In this document: one piece after another, positions 54,421 through 62,982 of the stretch
Layout: every line of letters starts with the position of its first letter
How positions within the stretch are numbered: the first letter of the stretch is position 1
From: Izhakiella australiensis
GTDB lineage: Bacteria; Pseudomonadota; Gammaproteobacteria; Enterobacterales; Enterobacteriaceae
DNA: 64,000 nt
Reading direction: 5' to 3'
Assembly (NCBI RefSeq): GCF_002006995.1
Contig: NZ_MRUL01000002.1
Location: 490,445-554,444 of the forward strand
The notes under the pieces: model-generated
Seen by the model: only the letters and a program-made list of their open reading frames with translations
The model's database searches: none
What the model was told of the DNA's origin: nothing
Position numbers and translations under genes: made by a program

Positions 54421-54526
54421 GCCAAGTCAGGGTCCGGGGGCGCTCAGAGGCGTGACGCTGGCCGCCAGCGGCGCGGCAGACTCAGCGTCAAACCAGGTAC
54501 AGCATGGTCATAAGAGATGTTGAGTA

Positions 54527-55978
54527 TCAGACAATATTAATGCCTAAACCCCGGGCAATAGCATTGCCGTAATCTTCATCTGCCTTAAGAAAATGAGCAA
54601 TCTGCCGCTGCTGCACGTCACGACTGACCGATGACATAGCCCGAATGATATTGTCGGTCAGGATCTTTTTCTGCCCGGCGTTCATCAGCCGGTAGAGATC
54701 GCCGGCCTGGCTGTAATAATCCTCATCTTCCCGGTGATCGTAACGATCGGCCGCACCGCTAAAATTCAGCGGCGGCTCGCGAAAAGCGGCGTTCTGCTTC
54801 GGCTCGGCGCCATAGCTGTTGGGCTCATAATTTGCGCCGCCGCCGCCGTTACCGTCAAAGCGCATCGCACCATCGCGCTGATAATTGTGGTAAGGACAGG
54901 CGGGCGCATTGACCGGCAGCTGCTGGTAGTTTGTGCCAACGCGATAGCGCTGCGCATCCGCGTAGGCAAAAACCCGTCCCTGGAGCATTTTATCCGGCGA
55001 CAGACCGATGCCGGGCACCACGTTGCTGGGGGCAAAGGCGGCCTGTTCAACATCGGCAAAGTAATTAGCCGGGTTGCGGTTAAGCTCAAGAATGCCGACT
55101 TCCTGCAGCGGATAGGTTTTTTGCGACCAGGTTTTCGTCACGTCGAACGGATTCTCATCACGGCTGGCAGCCTCTGCTTCCGTCATCACCTGAATACAAA
55201 CCCGCCAGCGCGGGAAATCACCGCGCTCAATGGCCTGGTACAGATCGCGCTGCGCATAATCCGGATCGCTGCCGGCCAGCTCACTGGCCGCCTCTACGCT
55301 AAGATTACGTATCCCTTGCTGCGTCTTGAAATGCCACTTAACGAACACCCGCTCGCCTTGCGCATTGATCAGACTATAGGTATGACTGCCGAAGCCATGC
55401 ATATGGCGATAGCCGTCGGGAATACCGCGATCGGAGAATAAGATAGTGACCTGATGTAAAGCTTCCGGCGAGAGTGACCAGAAATCCCAGGTCATCTGCG
55501 GCGACTTCATGTTAGTGGCCGGATCGCGCTTTTGCGTATGAATAAAATCGGGAAACTTCAGCGGATCGCGAATGAAAAAGACCGGCGTATTGTTACCGAC
55601 CAGATCCCAGTTGCCCTCACAGGTATAAAACTTCACGGCGAAGCCGCGCGGGTCACGCTCGGTGTCCGCCGATCCTCTCTCGCCGCCGACGGTGGAAAAG
55701 CGTAAAAAAACCGGCGTCTCTTTACCAATATCAGAAAACAGCGCGGCCCTTGAGAGAGCGGTAATATCCTGCGTTACCCGAAAGGTGCCGAAAGCACCGG
55801 AGCCTTTGGCATGTACGCGACGCTCCGGGATCACTTCCCGATTAAAATGCGCCAGCTTTTCAACTAAATGGAAATCATCCAGCATCAGCGGACCACGTGG
55901 ACCGGCAGAACGTGAATTTTGATTATCAGCAACCGGGATACCGCTGGCGGTTGTTAAAGTCTTCCTTTCATTGCTCAT
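54527..55978 (-). CDS. katA: Small-subunit haem catalase (KatA type)
   Basis: A 483-residue monofunctional catalase that breaks down hydrogen peroxide. It starts with the conserved [19 protein letters not shown], then the active-site region [16 protein letters not shown] (catalytic His), [35 protein letters not shown] (catalytic Asn) and the haem-binding [13 protein letters not shown] (axial Tyr). The length and lack of the C-terminal flavodoxin-like domain mark the small clade-3 type. GGAG precedes the ATG. It is divergent from a LysE-type exporter. Confidence 0.95.
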   Translation of the reverse strand: MSNERKTLTTASGIPVADNQNSRSAGPRGPLMLDDFHLVEKLAHFNREVIPERRVHAKGSGAFGTFRVTQDITALSRAALFSDIGKETPVFLRFSTVGGERGSADTERDPRGFAVKFYTCEGNWDLVGNNTPVFFIRDPLKFPDFIHTQKRDPATNMKSPQMTWDFWSLSPEALHQVTILFSDRGIPDGYRHMHGFGSHTYSLINAQGERVFVKWHFKTQQGIRNLSVEAASELAGSDPDYAQRDLYQAIERGDFPRWRVCIQVMTEAEAASRDENPFDVTKTWSQKTYPLQEVGILELNRNPANYFADVEQAAFAPSNVVPGIGLSPDKMLQGRVFAYADAQRYRVGTNYQQLPVNAPACPYHNYQRDGAMRFDGNGGGGANYEPNSYGAEPKQNAAFREPPLNFSGAADRYDHREDEDYYSQAGDLYRLMNAGQKKILTDNIIRAMSSVSRDVQQRQIAHFLKADEDYGNAIARGLGINIV

Positions 55979-56166
55979 TGTGAGTCTCCACCGTAAGTGT
56001 TAACAACTGGTTTTCACTGTAAAGAGGAAAAGGTCGTAGCGATAATTCATTACAACGATTATGTTGATAGCTGGATTTACAACGCGACGACCACCGTACT
56101 TATTCAGACGCGGCGTTTATTGAGTTACATCAAACGGATGCCGGCCTTGCTCATAAAGGAGTCAAC

Positions 56167-56799
56167 ATGCCCGATCTAAGCCATTACCTGGCGTTCGCTC
56201 TGGTAGCGCTGGGGCTGGTACTGACCCCCGGCCCCAATATGATCTATTTGATTTCACGTTCGCTCTGTCAGGGAGCGCGAGCAGGAATGCTGTCCTTATG
56301 CGGCGTGGCGCTGGGCTTTGTGTTTTACATGCTGTGCGCAGCCCTTGGGATCAGCGCGCTGTTAATGGCGGTTCCGTTTGCCTATGACGCCATACGTCTT
56401 GCCGGCGTAGGCTATTTGCTATGGCTGGCCTGGCAGACGCTAAAACCCGGTGGCCGTTCACCGTTTCAACTGCGAGAACTGCGTCCGGACGGGCCGCGCA
56501 AGCTATTTTTGATGGGGCTATTTACCAGCCTGTTTAACCCCAAGGTAGCGGTGCTTTATCTGTCGCTGCTGCCGCAGTTTATCAGCCCGCAGCACGGCCA
56601 TTTGTTTCAACAGTTTTTGCTATTAGGCGCAACGCAGTGCGTCATTAGCGTGCTGGTTAACGGCTGCATTGTATTCATGGCCGGCGTTATCGCCCGCTTT
56701 CTGTTAAAACGCCCGCTATGGATGTCGCTACAGCGTTATCTGATGGGAACCGTACTGATTGGCATGGCGGTAAAAGTGGCGGGCGATATGCGCCGATAG
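56167..56799 (+). CDS. LysE/RhtB-family amino-acid exporter
   Basis: A 210-residue membrane protein with about six helices, of the LysE/RhtB family that exports amino acids such as homoserine, threonine or leucine. It shows LVALGLVLTPGPNMIYLISRSLCQGARAG, the family hallmark, then AGVGYLLWLAWQTLKPG and FLMGLFTSLFNPKVAVLYLSLLPQFI. AGGAG precedes the ATG. A helix-turn-helix gene starts 27 bases after its stop, so the two may be cotranscribed. Confidence 0.93.
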   Translation: MPDLSHYLAFALVALGLVLTPGPNMIYLISRSLCQGARAGMLSLCGVALGFVFYMLCAALGISALLMAVPFAYDAIRLAGVGYLLWLAWQTLKPGGRSPFQLRELRPDGPRKLFLMGLFTSLFNPKVAVLYLSLLPQFISPQHGHLFQQFLLLGATQCVISVLVNGCIVFMAGVIARFLLKRPLWMSLQRYLMGTVLIGMAVKVAGDMRR

Positions 56800-56826
56800 C
56801 CGGCGGAGACCTGACAGGATGAATCA

Positions 56827-57693
56827 ATGAGTGAAGAGAACAGTAATCAGCTGGGACGCTATCTGAAAGACAGACGGGCGCGCCTGGATCCCGCTACGCT
56901 CGGCTTTCCGCCAGGCCGCAGACGCACGCCCGGCCTGCGCCGTGAAGAAGTCGCTCTGTTGGCTAATGTCAGCGCAACCTGGTACACCTGGCTGGAACAG
57001 GGTCGCGGCGGTGCGCCATCAGCCGAAGTGCTGGAAAGGCTGGCGCGGGCGCTGGCATTGAATAATATTGAGCGTGAACATCTGTTTCTTCTGGCACAGA
57101 ACCGCCTGCCGCAAATCCGCCACGCGCAAACCCAGGCGATCTCACCGCGGCTACAGCGCATTCTGGATGCGCTGACCTTCTGTCCGGCGCTGGTGAAAAA
57201 CGCGACCTGGGATATCGTTGGCTGGAACCAGGCCGCGTCGGTGGTGCTGGCAAATTACGAGAGTATGGCGCCACGCGATCGCAACCTGCTGCGGATGATG
57301 TTCACCGATCCGGAGAAGAAAGCCAGGGTGCCCCACTGGCCGCAAATTGTACGCTTTCTGGTCGCCACGCTGCGTCGCGATACGGCACGTAACGGCATTG
57401 ATGCTCAGCCGTTGGTGGATGAGCTAAGCGCCGTCAGCGAGGAGTTTCGCCAGCTGTGGCACCAGCATGACGTTGAAAGTTTTGGCGAAGGCACGAAAGA
57501 GATTTGGCATGCGCAGTGCGGGCCGCTGAAGCTGGAATATGCCACTTTTGCCATCGACCGTCAGCCCGATCTGGGCTTGATGATTTATCAACCGGCAGGC
57601 GATGAAGATTTGAAGAAGATTCAACAGCTTCTCGCCAGAGCGCAGGCGGTGACTGCCGAAACTGCCTTGCTCTCACTACGGAAAAAAACGTGA
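56827..57693 (+). CDS. XRE-type regulator with MmyB-like ligand-binding domain
   Basis: A 288-residue regulator. The N-terminal helix-turn-helix spans residues about 8-75: LGRYLKDRRARLDPATLGFP, TPGLRREEVALLANVSATWYTWLEQGRG and LERLARALALNNIEREHLF. The C-terminal region (WDIVGWNQAASVVLANYESM, HWPQIVRFLVATLRRDTARN, SFGEGTKEIWHAQCGPLKLEYATFAID) is the MmyB-like ligand-binding domain, common in actinobacteria and in some proteobacterial regulators of neighbouring SDR genes. The next gene is an SDR oxidoreductase, the likely target. Confidence 0.9.
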   Translation: MSEENSNQLGRYLKDRRARLDPATLGFPPGRRRTPGLRREEVALLANVSATWYTWLEQGRGGAPSAEVLERLARALALNNIEREHLFLLAQNRLPQIRHAQTQAISPRLQRILDALTFCPALVKNATWDIVGWNQAASVVLANYESMAPRDRNLLRMMFTDPEKKARVPHWPQIVRFLVATLRRDTARNGIDAQPLVDELSAVSEEFRQLWHQHDVESFGEGTKEIWHAQCGPLKLEYATFAIDRQPDLGLMIYQPAGDEDLKKIQQLLARAQAVTAETALLSLRKKT

Positions 57694-57736
57694 TCCTCGT
57701 CTACAATTAGCCTTCACTTAGCGCAAGGAGAAAACG

Positions 57737-58636
57737 ATGACAGAGCAGCGTAATTCAGCCTACAAAGCACTGACTCCGGAATATCCGGCTCCGCCCTTCC
57801 CTGAACAACCCCAGACCGCGCCCGGGCTTGCCAGTAAAATGGTGCCTCGCCCCGATCACGGTGAGCAAAGTTACCGGGGTACAGGCAGGCTACAGGGGCG
57901 CAAAGCGCTGATTACCGGCGGTGATTCCGGCATTGGCCGCGCAGTCGCTATCGCCTATGCCCGTGAAGGCGCCGACGTGGCCATCAGCTATCTGCCTGAA
58001 GAGGAATCCGATGCAGCGGAAGTGATCGCACTGATTAAAGCTGAGGGCCGTAAAGCGGTAGCACTGCCGGGCGATATTCGCAGTGAGGCATTCTGTCGCC
58101 AGATGGTACAAAGCGCGGCAGAACAGTTACAGGGGCTGGATATCCTGATTAACAACGCCGGCAGGCAACAATTTAACCAATCGATTCGAACCCTTTCCAC
58201 TGAAGATTTCGATGCCACCTTCAAAACCAACGTCTACGCGATGTTCTGGATAACCAAAGCCGCGCTGGATTACCTGCCGCGCGGGGCGGCAATCATCAAT
58301 ACCAGCTCGGTGCAGGCCTTTAGCCCCAGCGAGATACTGCTGGACTATGCTCAGACCAAAGCCTGCATTGTCACCTTCACTAAAACGCTGGCCCAACAGT
58401 TGGGTAAAGAGGGAATTCGGGTCAATGCCGTTGCGCCGGGTCCCTACTGGACACCGCTGCAGTCCAGCGGCGGGCAGCCAATGGAGAAAGTGGCGCAGTT
58501 TGGCGCCTCAACGCCCCTCGGCAGGCCGGGTCAACCAGTGGAAATTGCCCCACTTTACGTCACGCTTGCCTCCCCTGAAAGCAGCTATTCCTCCGGCCAG
58601 GTATGGTGCTCAGACGGCGGCACCGGCACCCTGTAA
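57737..58636 (+). CDS. SDR oxidoreductase (YghA-like)
   Basis: A 299-residue SDR of the type with an extended N-terminus, as in E. coli YghA. The leader contains PAPPFPEQPQTAPGLASKM and DHGEQSYRGTGRL. The Rossmann motif is GGDSGIGRAVAIAYAREGADV, then DILINNAGRQQ, and the active site has NTSSVQAF (Ser) and LDYAQTKACIV (Tyr-Lys). The C-terminus GQVWCSDGGTGTL fits. AGGAG precedes the ATG. It follows the XRE regulator by 43 bases. The substrate is unknown. Confidence 0.9.
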   Translation: MTEQRNSAYKALTPEYPAPPFPEQPQTAPGLASKMVPRPDHGEQSYRGTGRLQGRKALITGGDSGIGRAVAIAYAREGADVAISYLPEEESDAAEVIALIKAEGRKAVALPGDIRSEAFCRQMVQSAAEQLQGLDILINNAGRQQFNQSIRTLSTEDFDATFKTNVYAMFWITKAALDYLPRGAAIINTSSVQAFSPSEILLDYAQTKACIVTFTKTLAQQLGKEGIRVNAVAPGPYWTPLQSSGGQPMEKVAQFGASTPLGRPGQPVEIAPLYVTLASPESSYSSGQVWCSDGGTGTL

Positions 58637-58655
58637 TTAATCATTTTTGCTGTCT

Positions 58656-58692
58656 GCAACAAGCCAGCCCCGCGGCTGGCTTGTTGCGTTTT
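58656..58692 (+). terminator. Terminator after the SDR gene
   Basis: GCAACAAGCCAGCC and GGCTGGCTTGTTGC form a perfect 14-pair stem with a four-base loop, followed by GTTTT, 20 bases past the stop. Confidence 0.9.
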
Positions 58693-58982
58693 AAGCGGTT
58701 GTCACATCAGACCAGCGGAGTTGAACACGCCATGATTAGCGACGGGTGCAGGAAAAGCACTAAATGCTCAAAAATTAATTGTACACATTTATATTTATTG
58801 TATAAGTTTAAACGGTTTTTAAACGTCTATACTGATAGACAAGCAATGCAGCCTGCGATGGAGGGCGGTAACACTAAGCTTTCGTCGGTGCTGAATATTG
58901 TACAACTATTTTAAAAACTGTTGCAGAGTGATTTTTTATGACTCGGCACTTTTCCGGCAAGATTATTATTTGAGGCTACATA
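58693..58982. other. Intergenic region upstream of the ariR-like gene
   Basis: AT-rich region. CTATACT at about 58827-58833 resembles a sigma-38-type -10 element, in keeping with the stress regulation of ariR-like genes in other enterobacteria. Nothing else is identifiable. Confidence 0.4.
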
Positions 58983-59235
58983 ATGACCGATATTTCCGTA
59001 ACTGCCGCGCCGCACTCTGACCGGATTGCAGAGTTTTTTAAAGACAGCGCCGAAGTGCTGCAAAGTGAATCTGAAGTCATAAGTCATATTCTGGCTGAAC
59101 TGTCCGCTCAGAAAAGCTTCGTGAGCAAGCGCCCTGCTGGTACGTCTGGAGATAGAGCAGGAGCCGGTGAATCAGGACATTCTGCGTAAAGCGCTGGAAG
59201 TAGTGGTACAAAAAACACCTGATGACGCGGTGTGA
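58983..59235 (+). pseudogene. AriR/YmgB-like biofilm regulator gene with a frameshift
   Basis: The first frame gives MTDISVTAAPHSDRIAEFFK and SAEVLQSESEVISHILAEL, similar to the AriR (YmgB) family of small acid-resistance and biofilm proteins. After codon 50 it leaves that frame (KRPAGTSG, random sequence, stop at 59187-59189). Removing one C from the CCC run at about 59132-59134 restores LLVRLEIEQEPVNQDILRKALEVVV and PDDAV, which is the expected AriR C-terminus, ending TGA at 59233. So this is either a decayed gene or a single-base sequencing error. Confidence 0.8.
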
Positions 59236-59311
59236 TATCCATTATCAACGCAGCCCAAACTGCGGGCAGTGCAGATTGATTCTTTAGGCGATGCAAGCTA
59301 TATTGCCCACC

Positions 59312-59401
59312 ACGGGTGATGGCGTTCCACCTGCCCCAACCGCCCTTCTGGGCTGATGACGCCTGGCAAACTAACCCTTAACGTTTAGGGGAGCCAGGCG
59401 T
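59312..59401 (+). promoter_or_regulatory. Fluoride riboswitch (crcB motif)
   Basis: GGTGATGGCGTTCCACC (59315 on), then AACCGCC, GGCTGATGACGCC: these are the conserved elements of the fluoride-sensing crcB RNA. The aptamer's 3' strand ACGCCTGGC (59359-59367) can also pair with GCCAGGCGT (59393-59401), followed by TGCTGTTTT, making an intrinsic terminator that competes with the aptamer. Fluoride binding would therefore turn on the downstream crcB. Confidence 0.9.
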
Positions 59402-59456
59402 TGCTGTTTTCCTGCGTACTGGCCTTTCCCCACGCTGCTACAGAGAGGTCATTCAG

Positions 59457-59831
59457 ATGAAGTCGTTACTGGCGGTCATTGTTGGCGGTGCCATTGGGTG
59501 CGTCATTCGCTGGCTACTGGCGGTAAAGCTTAACCCAACTTTCCCTTCTTTACCCCCCGGCACGCTGCTGGTTAATCTGCTGGGCGGCTTTATCATCGGC
59601 GGTGCGATGGCCTGGTTTATGAAAAACCCACATCTTGATCCGGCATGGAAGCTGCTGATTACGACCGGCCTTTGCGGTGGAATGACCACATTCTCCACCT
59701 TTTCCGCTGAAGTGGTCAGCTCCCTCCAGGCGGGTAACGTTCTCTGGGCCTTCACCTCGATTTTCGTCCATGTCACCGGCTCGCTGATCATGACAGCGCT
59801 GGGGTATATGTTAATCAACGCGCTGGGATAA
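59457..59831 (+). CDS. crcB: Fluoride channel CrcB/Fluc
   Basis: CrcB is a dual-topology dimeric fluoride channel of the inner membrane that protects against fluoride. The 124-residue protein has four membrane segments: LLAVIVGGAIGCVIRWLLA, GTLLVNLLGGFIIGGAMAWF (with the conserved Asn), GLCGGMTTFSTFSAE (the TTFSTFSxE motif) and FVHVTGSLIMTALGYML. AGAGAGG precedes the ATG. A fluoride riboswitch immediately upstream controls it. Confidence 0.97.
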   Translation: MKSLLAVIVGGAIGCVIRWLLAVKLNPTFPSLPPGTLLVNLLGGFIIGGAMAWFMKNPHLDPAWKLLITTGLCGGMTTFSTFSAEVVSSLQAGNVLWAFTSIFVHVTGSLIMTALGYMLINALG

Positions 59832-60131
59832 TGAACTCACCGTGTTGAGCGGCTAATCCTTCAGCATTATCCATAATAATCTGGCGCAAAAGCATGGGTT
59901 TTGATAACTAAAATTGATAAATATTGTTTAAAAGAACAGCGTGCAGCCTCACAAGAGGCGTGCTCAATAACCACATTGAATGATTAAGGTTCACGGTTTT
60001 GGCAGCGATCGCGGCTTCCCGGCTGGCTCTGTACACAACTGCCCAAAACGCCCCAAGGAAATTGAGCGAAAAATGTTGCACAACACGCAACAGATGGTCA
60101 TAATTACCCTATAGCATACAGGGACCAGTTG
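59832..60131. other. Intergenic region upstream of higB with an att-like repeat
   Basis: AT-rich sequence between crcB and higBA. It contains one copy (59991-60013) of a 23-bp segment that also occurs in the icd remnant. The TA promoter should lie in the last 60 bases or so. Confidence 0.6.
59991..60013. repeat. att-like direct repeat, left copy
   Basis: This 23-bp segment (TCACGGTTTTGGCAGCGATC plus three more bases) is identical to 61017-61039 inside the icd fragment. It is a sequence of the icd 3' end found outside icd, as expected of an attachment-site scar. Confidence 0.7.
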
Positions 60132-60410
60132 ATGATCAAGTCGTTTAAACACAAGGGATTGAAGCAATACTTTGAAACCGGTTCAACCGCAGGCATTATG
60201 CCGCAACACGCCAAAAAACTTAAAGTGCAATTGGCATTTTTGAACCAGGCAGATAAAGCCAGCGATCTGGATCTTCCCGGCTACAGATTGCACGCACTCA
60301 AGGGCGACCGTAATGAAATATGGTCAATTACTGTTAATGGCAACTGGCGCATGACGTTTAAATTTCAGGATGGCGATGCCTACATCGTTAATTATGAGGA
60401 TTACCATTGA
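60132..60410 (+). CDS. higB: HigB-type toxin (RelE superfamily)
   Basis: A 92-residue RelE-fold toxin, which cleaves mRNA at the ribosome. It shows MIKSFKHKGLKQYFETGSTA, HAKKLKVQLAFLNQA, LPGYRLHALKGDRNEIWSITVNGNWRMTFKF and VNYEDYH, the standard HigB pattern. Its stop (TGA) overlaps the higA start (TGATG), so the pair is coupled. The preferred start is the ATG at 60132 rather than the TTG just before it. HigA downstream is the antitoxin. Confidence 0.95.
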   Translation: MIKSFKHKGLKQYFETGSTAGIMPQHAKKLKVQLAFLNQADKASDLDLPGYRLHALKGDRNEIWSITVNGNWRMTFKFQDGDAYIVNYEDYH

Positions 60411-60718
60411 TGAAAATGTTTAACCCGCCCCACCCCGGAGCCGCTATTGCTGACGCTATGGAAGAATTACGCGTTGGTATCAGGGAAATGGCGCGGGCAC
60501 TGGATGTCGCACCGTCCACGCTGCAAAGGCTGGTGTCGGAGCAAACATCTGTATCGCCAGAAATGGCCGTGCGGCTGTCTAACGTAATTGGCAGCTCTCC
60601 AGAGGTATGGATGCGATTACAGGATGCCTACAGCCTGCATAAGGCCGAGCAGTCTGTAGATATTTCGCGCCTGACGCAGCTATATAAACCATCCGAACAT
60701 GATGCCACTGCCTGTTGA
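60410..60718 (+). CDS. higA: HigA-type antitoxin
   Basis: A 102-residue antitoxin with a helix-turn-helix of the HigA type: MFNPPHPGAAIADAMEELRV, MARALDVAPSTLQRLVSEQTSVSPEMAVRLS and SPEVWMRLQDAYSLHKAEQ. It binds and neutralises HigB and represses the operon. The start is the ATG at 60410, overlapping the toxin stop by one base. The toxin-first order is the usual higBA arrangement. The pair lies between two att-like repeats. Confidence 0.95.
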   Translation: MKMFNPPHPGAAIADAMEELRVGIREMARALDVAPSTLQRLVSEQTSVSPEMAVRLSNVIGSSPEVWMRLQDAYSLHKAEQSVDISRLTQLYKPSEHDATAC

Positions 60719-60876
60719 CATCGAAACAGGGCATGGCCAGATAAGCCGCCCAGCGCTTTGTCTGATAAGGATTCAGGGCGGGTGCTGGAGAAAATGCGGA
60801 AAAGACTGGATAGTGGTTAGCGTCTGAATCGTACTTTTTATGTACAGTTTAGGGAGGTTTTGGGGAAAGGGCTGAC

Positions 60877-60913
60877 AAAAAAAAGCCAGCATAAATTTTG
60901 CATCTATGCTGGC
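60877..60913 (-). terminator. icd terminator
   Basis: On the minus strand GCCAGCATA, an 11-base loop, TATGCTGGC and eight T residues, 21 bases past the icd remnant stop codon. It is the natural end of the host icd transcript. Confidence 0.88.
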
Positions 60914-60933
60914 TATATAGTGTCGATACCGTA

Positions 60934-61107
60934 TTACATATTCTTAATGATCGCGTCGCCAAACTCTGAACATTTCAGCAGCTTAGCGCCGTCCAGCAGA
61001 CGCTCAAAGTCGTAGGTCACGGTTTTGGCAGCGATCGCGCCTTCCATGCCTTTAACAATCAGGTCAGCCGCTTCGAACCATTCCAGATGACGCAGCAGTA
61101 GTTCCAT
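60934..61107 (-). pseudogene. icd: 3' remnant of icd (isocitrate dehydrogenase) at a prophage junction
   Basis: The minus strand reads the last 57 residues of NADP-isocitrate dehydrogenase: [40 protein letters not shown] and [11 protein letters not shown], then TAA. The rest of the gene is missing upstream; the sequence changes abruptly at about 61107 to AT-rich phage DNA. Phage 21 and e14 integrate in icd and leave exactly this: the displaced host 3' end at one prophage end and an intact hybrid icd at the other (here outside the window). The fragment is probably not translated. Confidence 0.92.
61017..61039. repeat. att-like direct repeat, right copy (within icd)
   Basis: Same 23-bp segment as 59991-60013, here inside the icd coding sequence (codons for AAKTVT on the minus strand). 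It lies about 70 bases inside the icd fragment's phage-side edge. Confidence 0.7.
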
Positions 61108-61656
61108 GTAAAAATCATTATTCTTTGATAAAATTAATAAAAAATATGATTTGAAGGTTTAAATGAGTGATTTCACACTCTCGATAACTTATTGATTTTG
61201 CGCTACACTTCCTGAGTTTTGATAACTGTTTTTTCACCTTCTTGCTGTTAAATGGCCGAGGACTCAACTCCCGCCAGCCCACCACTTTTTGACAGGGCTG
61301 CAACCCGACCCAGATAATAAAACAGCCAGTTAAGGTGAGCCGGGAGAAACCCACATCCTGCATAAAATACGTCCGTTCTCAGGACGGATGGAATTTGCAG
61401 TGAATGCGCAGTAATCTGAAGCGGGAGCTTTACGAGGAAACGCTACCCCCTGAGGCCGCACCGGATGCCATCGGATTGATGCTCATGGCTGCTTCTTCGG
61501 CCAGGCCGGACGACATATTCAGCTAAAGGGTCATGTATTCATTACAAGCTCAACAGCCAACTATTTGCAGGAACTACCGTTTTTTGATATTTCTGCTTAC
61601 TTTTAGTTTGTATAAATTTCATGAAATTATACGGAAAAAACATAAAAGAGAGAGCT
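61108..61656. other. Prophage-end region without a clear gene
   Basis: AT-rich sequence then a GC-richer patch. A 40-codon open frame, MRSNLKRELYEETLPPEAAP onward (61404-61526, plus strand), has acceptable codons but no recognisable family and only weak ribosome-site sequence. No integrase is visible. Confidence 0.45.
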
Positions 61657-62196
61657 ATGCAGATAGAAAATTTAAAGCGGGATATGTTCCCGAATGCAGT
61701 CGATAATATCCGGGCGTCATCCCCTTCGAGTGATATTTTAAAAACTATCACTTCGGTTCGTAATGTCCCAGGATTTCTTTCTAACGGTATAAAGTCAGAA
61801 GATATTAACTGCCCCGTTAAAGTCATTGACCGATTCATGTTGAAAGGCGGAGCTGGATGGTCAGGGAACTCTGAAAATCCAGATCATATAATAGCACGAT
61901 GCAGACTCAACTCAGGAATTGATAGAAATCAAAGAGATATTGACAATTTAGAAAGGATGGTGTCAAGAGCACAGAGAGATTTAGCTCAGCTGGAGCGGGC
62001 ATGCAATAACGATCGTAACCAATTGAGAAATATGGCTGAAGGCAGCGCGGATTATAATCAGATGCAGCGGTCGATTGAGGAGGCGGAGCGGGACATGAGG
62101 CGCTTGCAAGCTGACATCGACAGTGTAAACGGTGAAATAAGAGTACTGCAAAATGAGAACAGGGATATGCAAAACCAACTCAATGCGTTAGGGTAA
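61657..62196 (+). CDS. Prophage cargo protein with C-terminal coiled coil, unknown function
   Basis: A 179-residue protein not recognised. The ATG at 61657 has GAGAG seven bases upstream; an in-frame ATG at 61621 lacks a ribosome site. Residues 1-85 or so are of mixed composition without a signal peptide. Residues about 88-178 form a long heptad-rich coiled coil (NLERMVSRAQRDLAQLERAC, RSIEEAERDMRRLQADIDSV, LQNENRDMQNQLNAL). It is on the opposite strand from the late genes, next to att, and is followed by a terminator: the layout of an independently expressed lysogenic-conversion gene. Confidence 0.75.
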   Translation: MQIENLKRDMFPNAVDNIRASSPSSDILKTITSVRNVPGFLSNGIKSEDINCPVKVIDRFMLKGGAGWSGNSENPDHIIARCRLNSGIDRNQRDIDNLERMVSRAQRDLAQLERACNNDRNQLRNMAEGSADYNQMQRSIEEAERDMRRLQADIDSVNGEIRVLQNENRDMQNQLNALG

Positions 62197-62314
62197 TCGC
62201 CGGAGCGCTGAAAGCGTGAGAGCGCCCGACGAAGCGGGTAAATTGATACTGCGAGTTTTTTTGCCCTCTCATCGTCAATTCCATCTGCGCATGACTTTCC
62301 CTGTGGATATGAAG

Positions 62315-62355
62315 AAGCCCCGGCTGCTTGCAACAGTCCGGGGCTTTCGCTTTTT
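62315..62355 (+). terminator. Terminator after the prophage cargo gene
   Basis: AAGCCCCGG, a 14-base loop, CCGGGGCTT and a TCGCTTTTT tail. The nine-pair stem lies about 120 bases after the cargo stop and 49 bases before the convergent assembly gene. Confidence 0.8.
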
Positions 62356-62403
62356 AATGTGCAAAAAAAACCAGCTCAGCGCTGGCGTTTGTTTGCGGTT
62401 GTT

Positions 62404-62982
62404 TTATGCAGGCACCGGCGGCCAGCTGATGTCGGGCGCATCCGCCGGATTAACGCGGCTCAGCAGCACCCGGTACTTCTTCCAGGCTGCCAGCTGATTT
62501 TTTTCATCGTCCGTCGCCATATTCAGCTCCGCCGCATCCTGAAGCGGGGCGATGTTGTCATTCGCTGCCTGCATAAACCGGCTTTTCTGGTTTTCTGCAT
62601 CACGCAGCTGTGCCGCTTTTTCGGCCTCATAATCCTTCACCCACTTCTTGCCGTCCCACTTCTGATACCGACCGTCGGGCGCAACTGAAGTCGTGTTGTC
62701 GGGCAGAGGTCCCGGACCGGTAACATAAATCTCTCTCCCCGTTCCGGTATCAAAAATCACCCTGCCCCGGTGGTCCTCTGCCAGTGACCATGCGGCCTTA
62801 TCCGGGTCAAATACGGCCACATGAGCGGCAGGGATATCAGGTGGTGCAATGTCCGTGCAGTTTGCCGGCAGTCCGGTATGGGGCGGGATATAAGCATCGC
62901 CTGCACCAATAAACTCCAGGGTATCTGCACGCAGGTTATAAACGGTGATGGTCTGTGCGTCTTCGCTCATTTTAAAGGTCAT
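62404..62982 (-). CDS. tfa: Tail-fibre assembly protein
   Basis: A 192-residue protein of the phage tail-fibre assembly (Tfa) family, chaperones that help fold or attach side tail fibres. The N-terminal half has [20 protein letters not shown] and [23 protein letters not shown]; the C-terminal half has [32 protein letters not shown] and [19 protein letters not shown], the usual ending. Its start overlaps the macro-domain gene by four bases (62979-62982). Confidence 0.93.
   Translation of the reverse strand: MTFKMSEDAQTITVYNLRADTLEFIGAGDAYIPPHTGLPANCTDIAPPDIPAAHVAVFDPDKAAWSLAEDHRGRVIFDTGTGREIYVTGPGPLPDNTTSVAPDGRYQKWDGKKWVKDYEAEKAAQLRDAENQKSRFMQAANDNIAPLQDAAELNMATDDEKNQLAAWKKYRVLLSRVNPADAPDISWPPVPA

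Noticed and set aside
60719..60876. Possible integrase remnant between higA and icd
   Set aside because: Short in-frame pieces such as RVLEKMRKRLDSG looked suggestive, but stop codons interrupt every frame and no conserved integrase residues are visible.
60934..61107. Possible short functional gene starting with ATG at 61105-61107
   Set aside because: The ATG at the edge lies at the phage junction and the sequence is only the last part of Icd; a 57-residue piece lacks the active site.
61118..61363. 81-codon minus-strand frame at the prophage edge
   Set aside because: It has low-complexity hydrophobic and basic sequence, no ribosome site and no family resemblance; it lies in att-proximal non-coding DNA.
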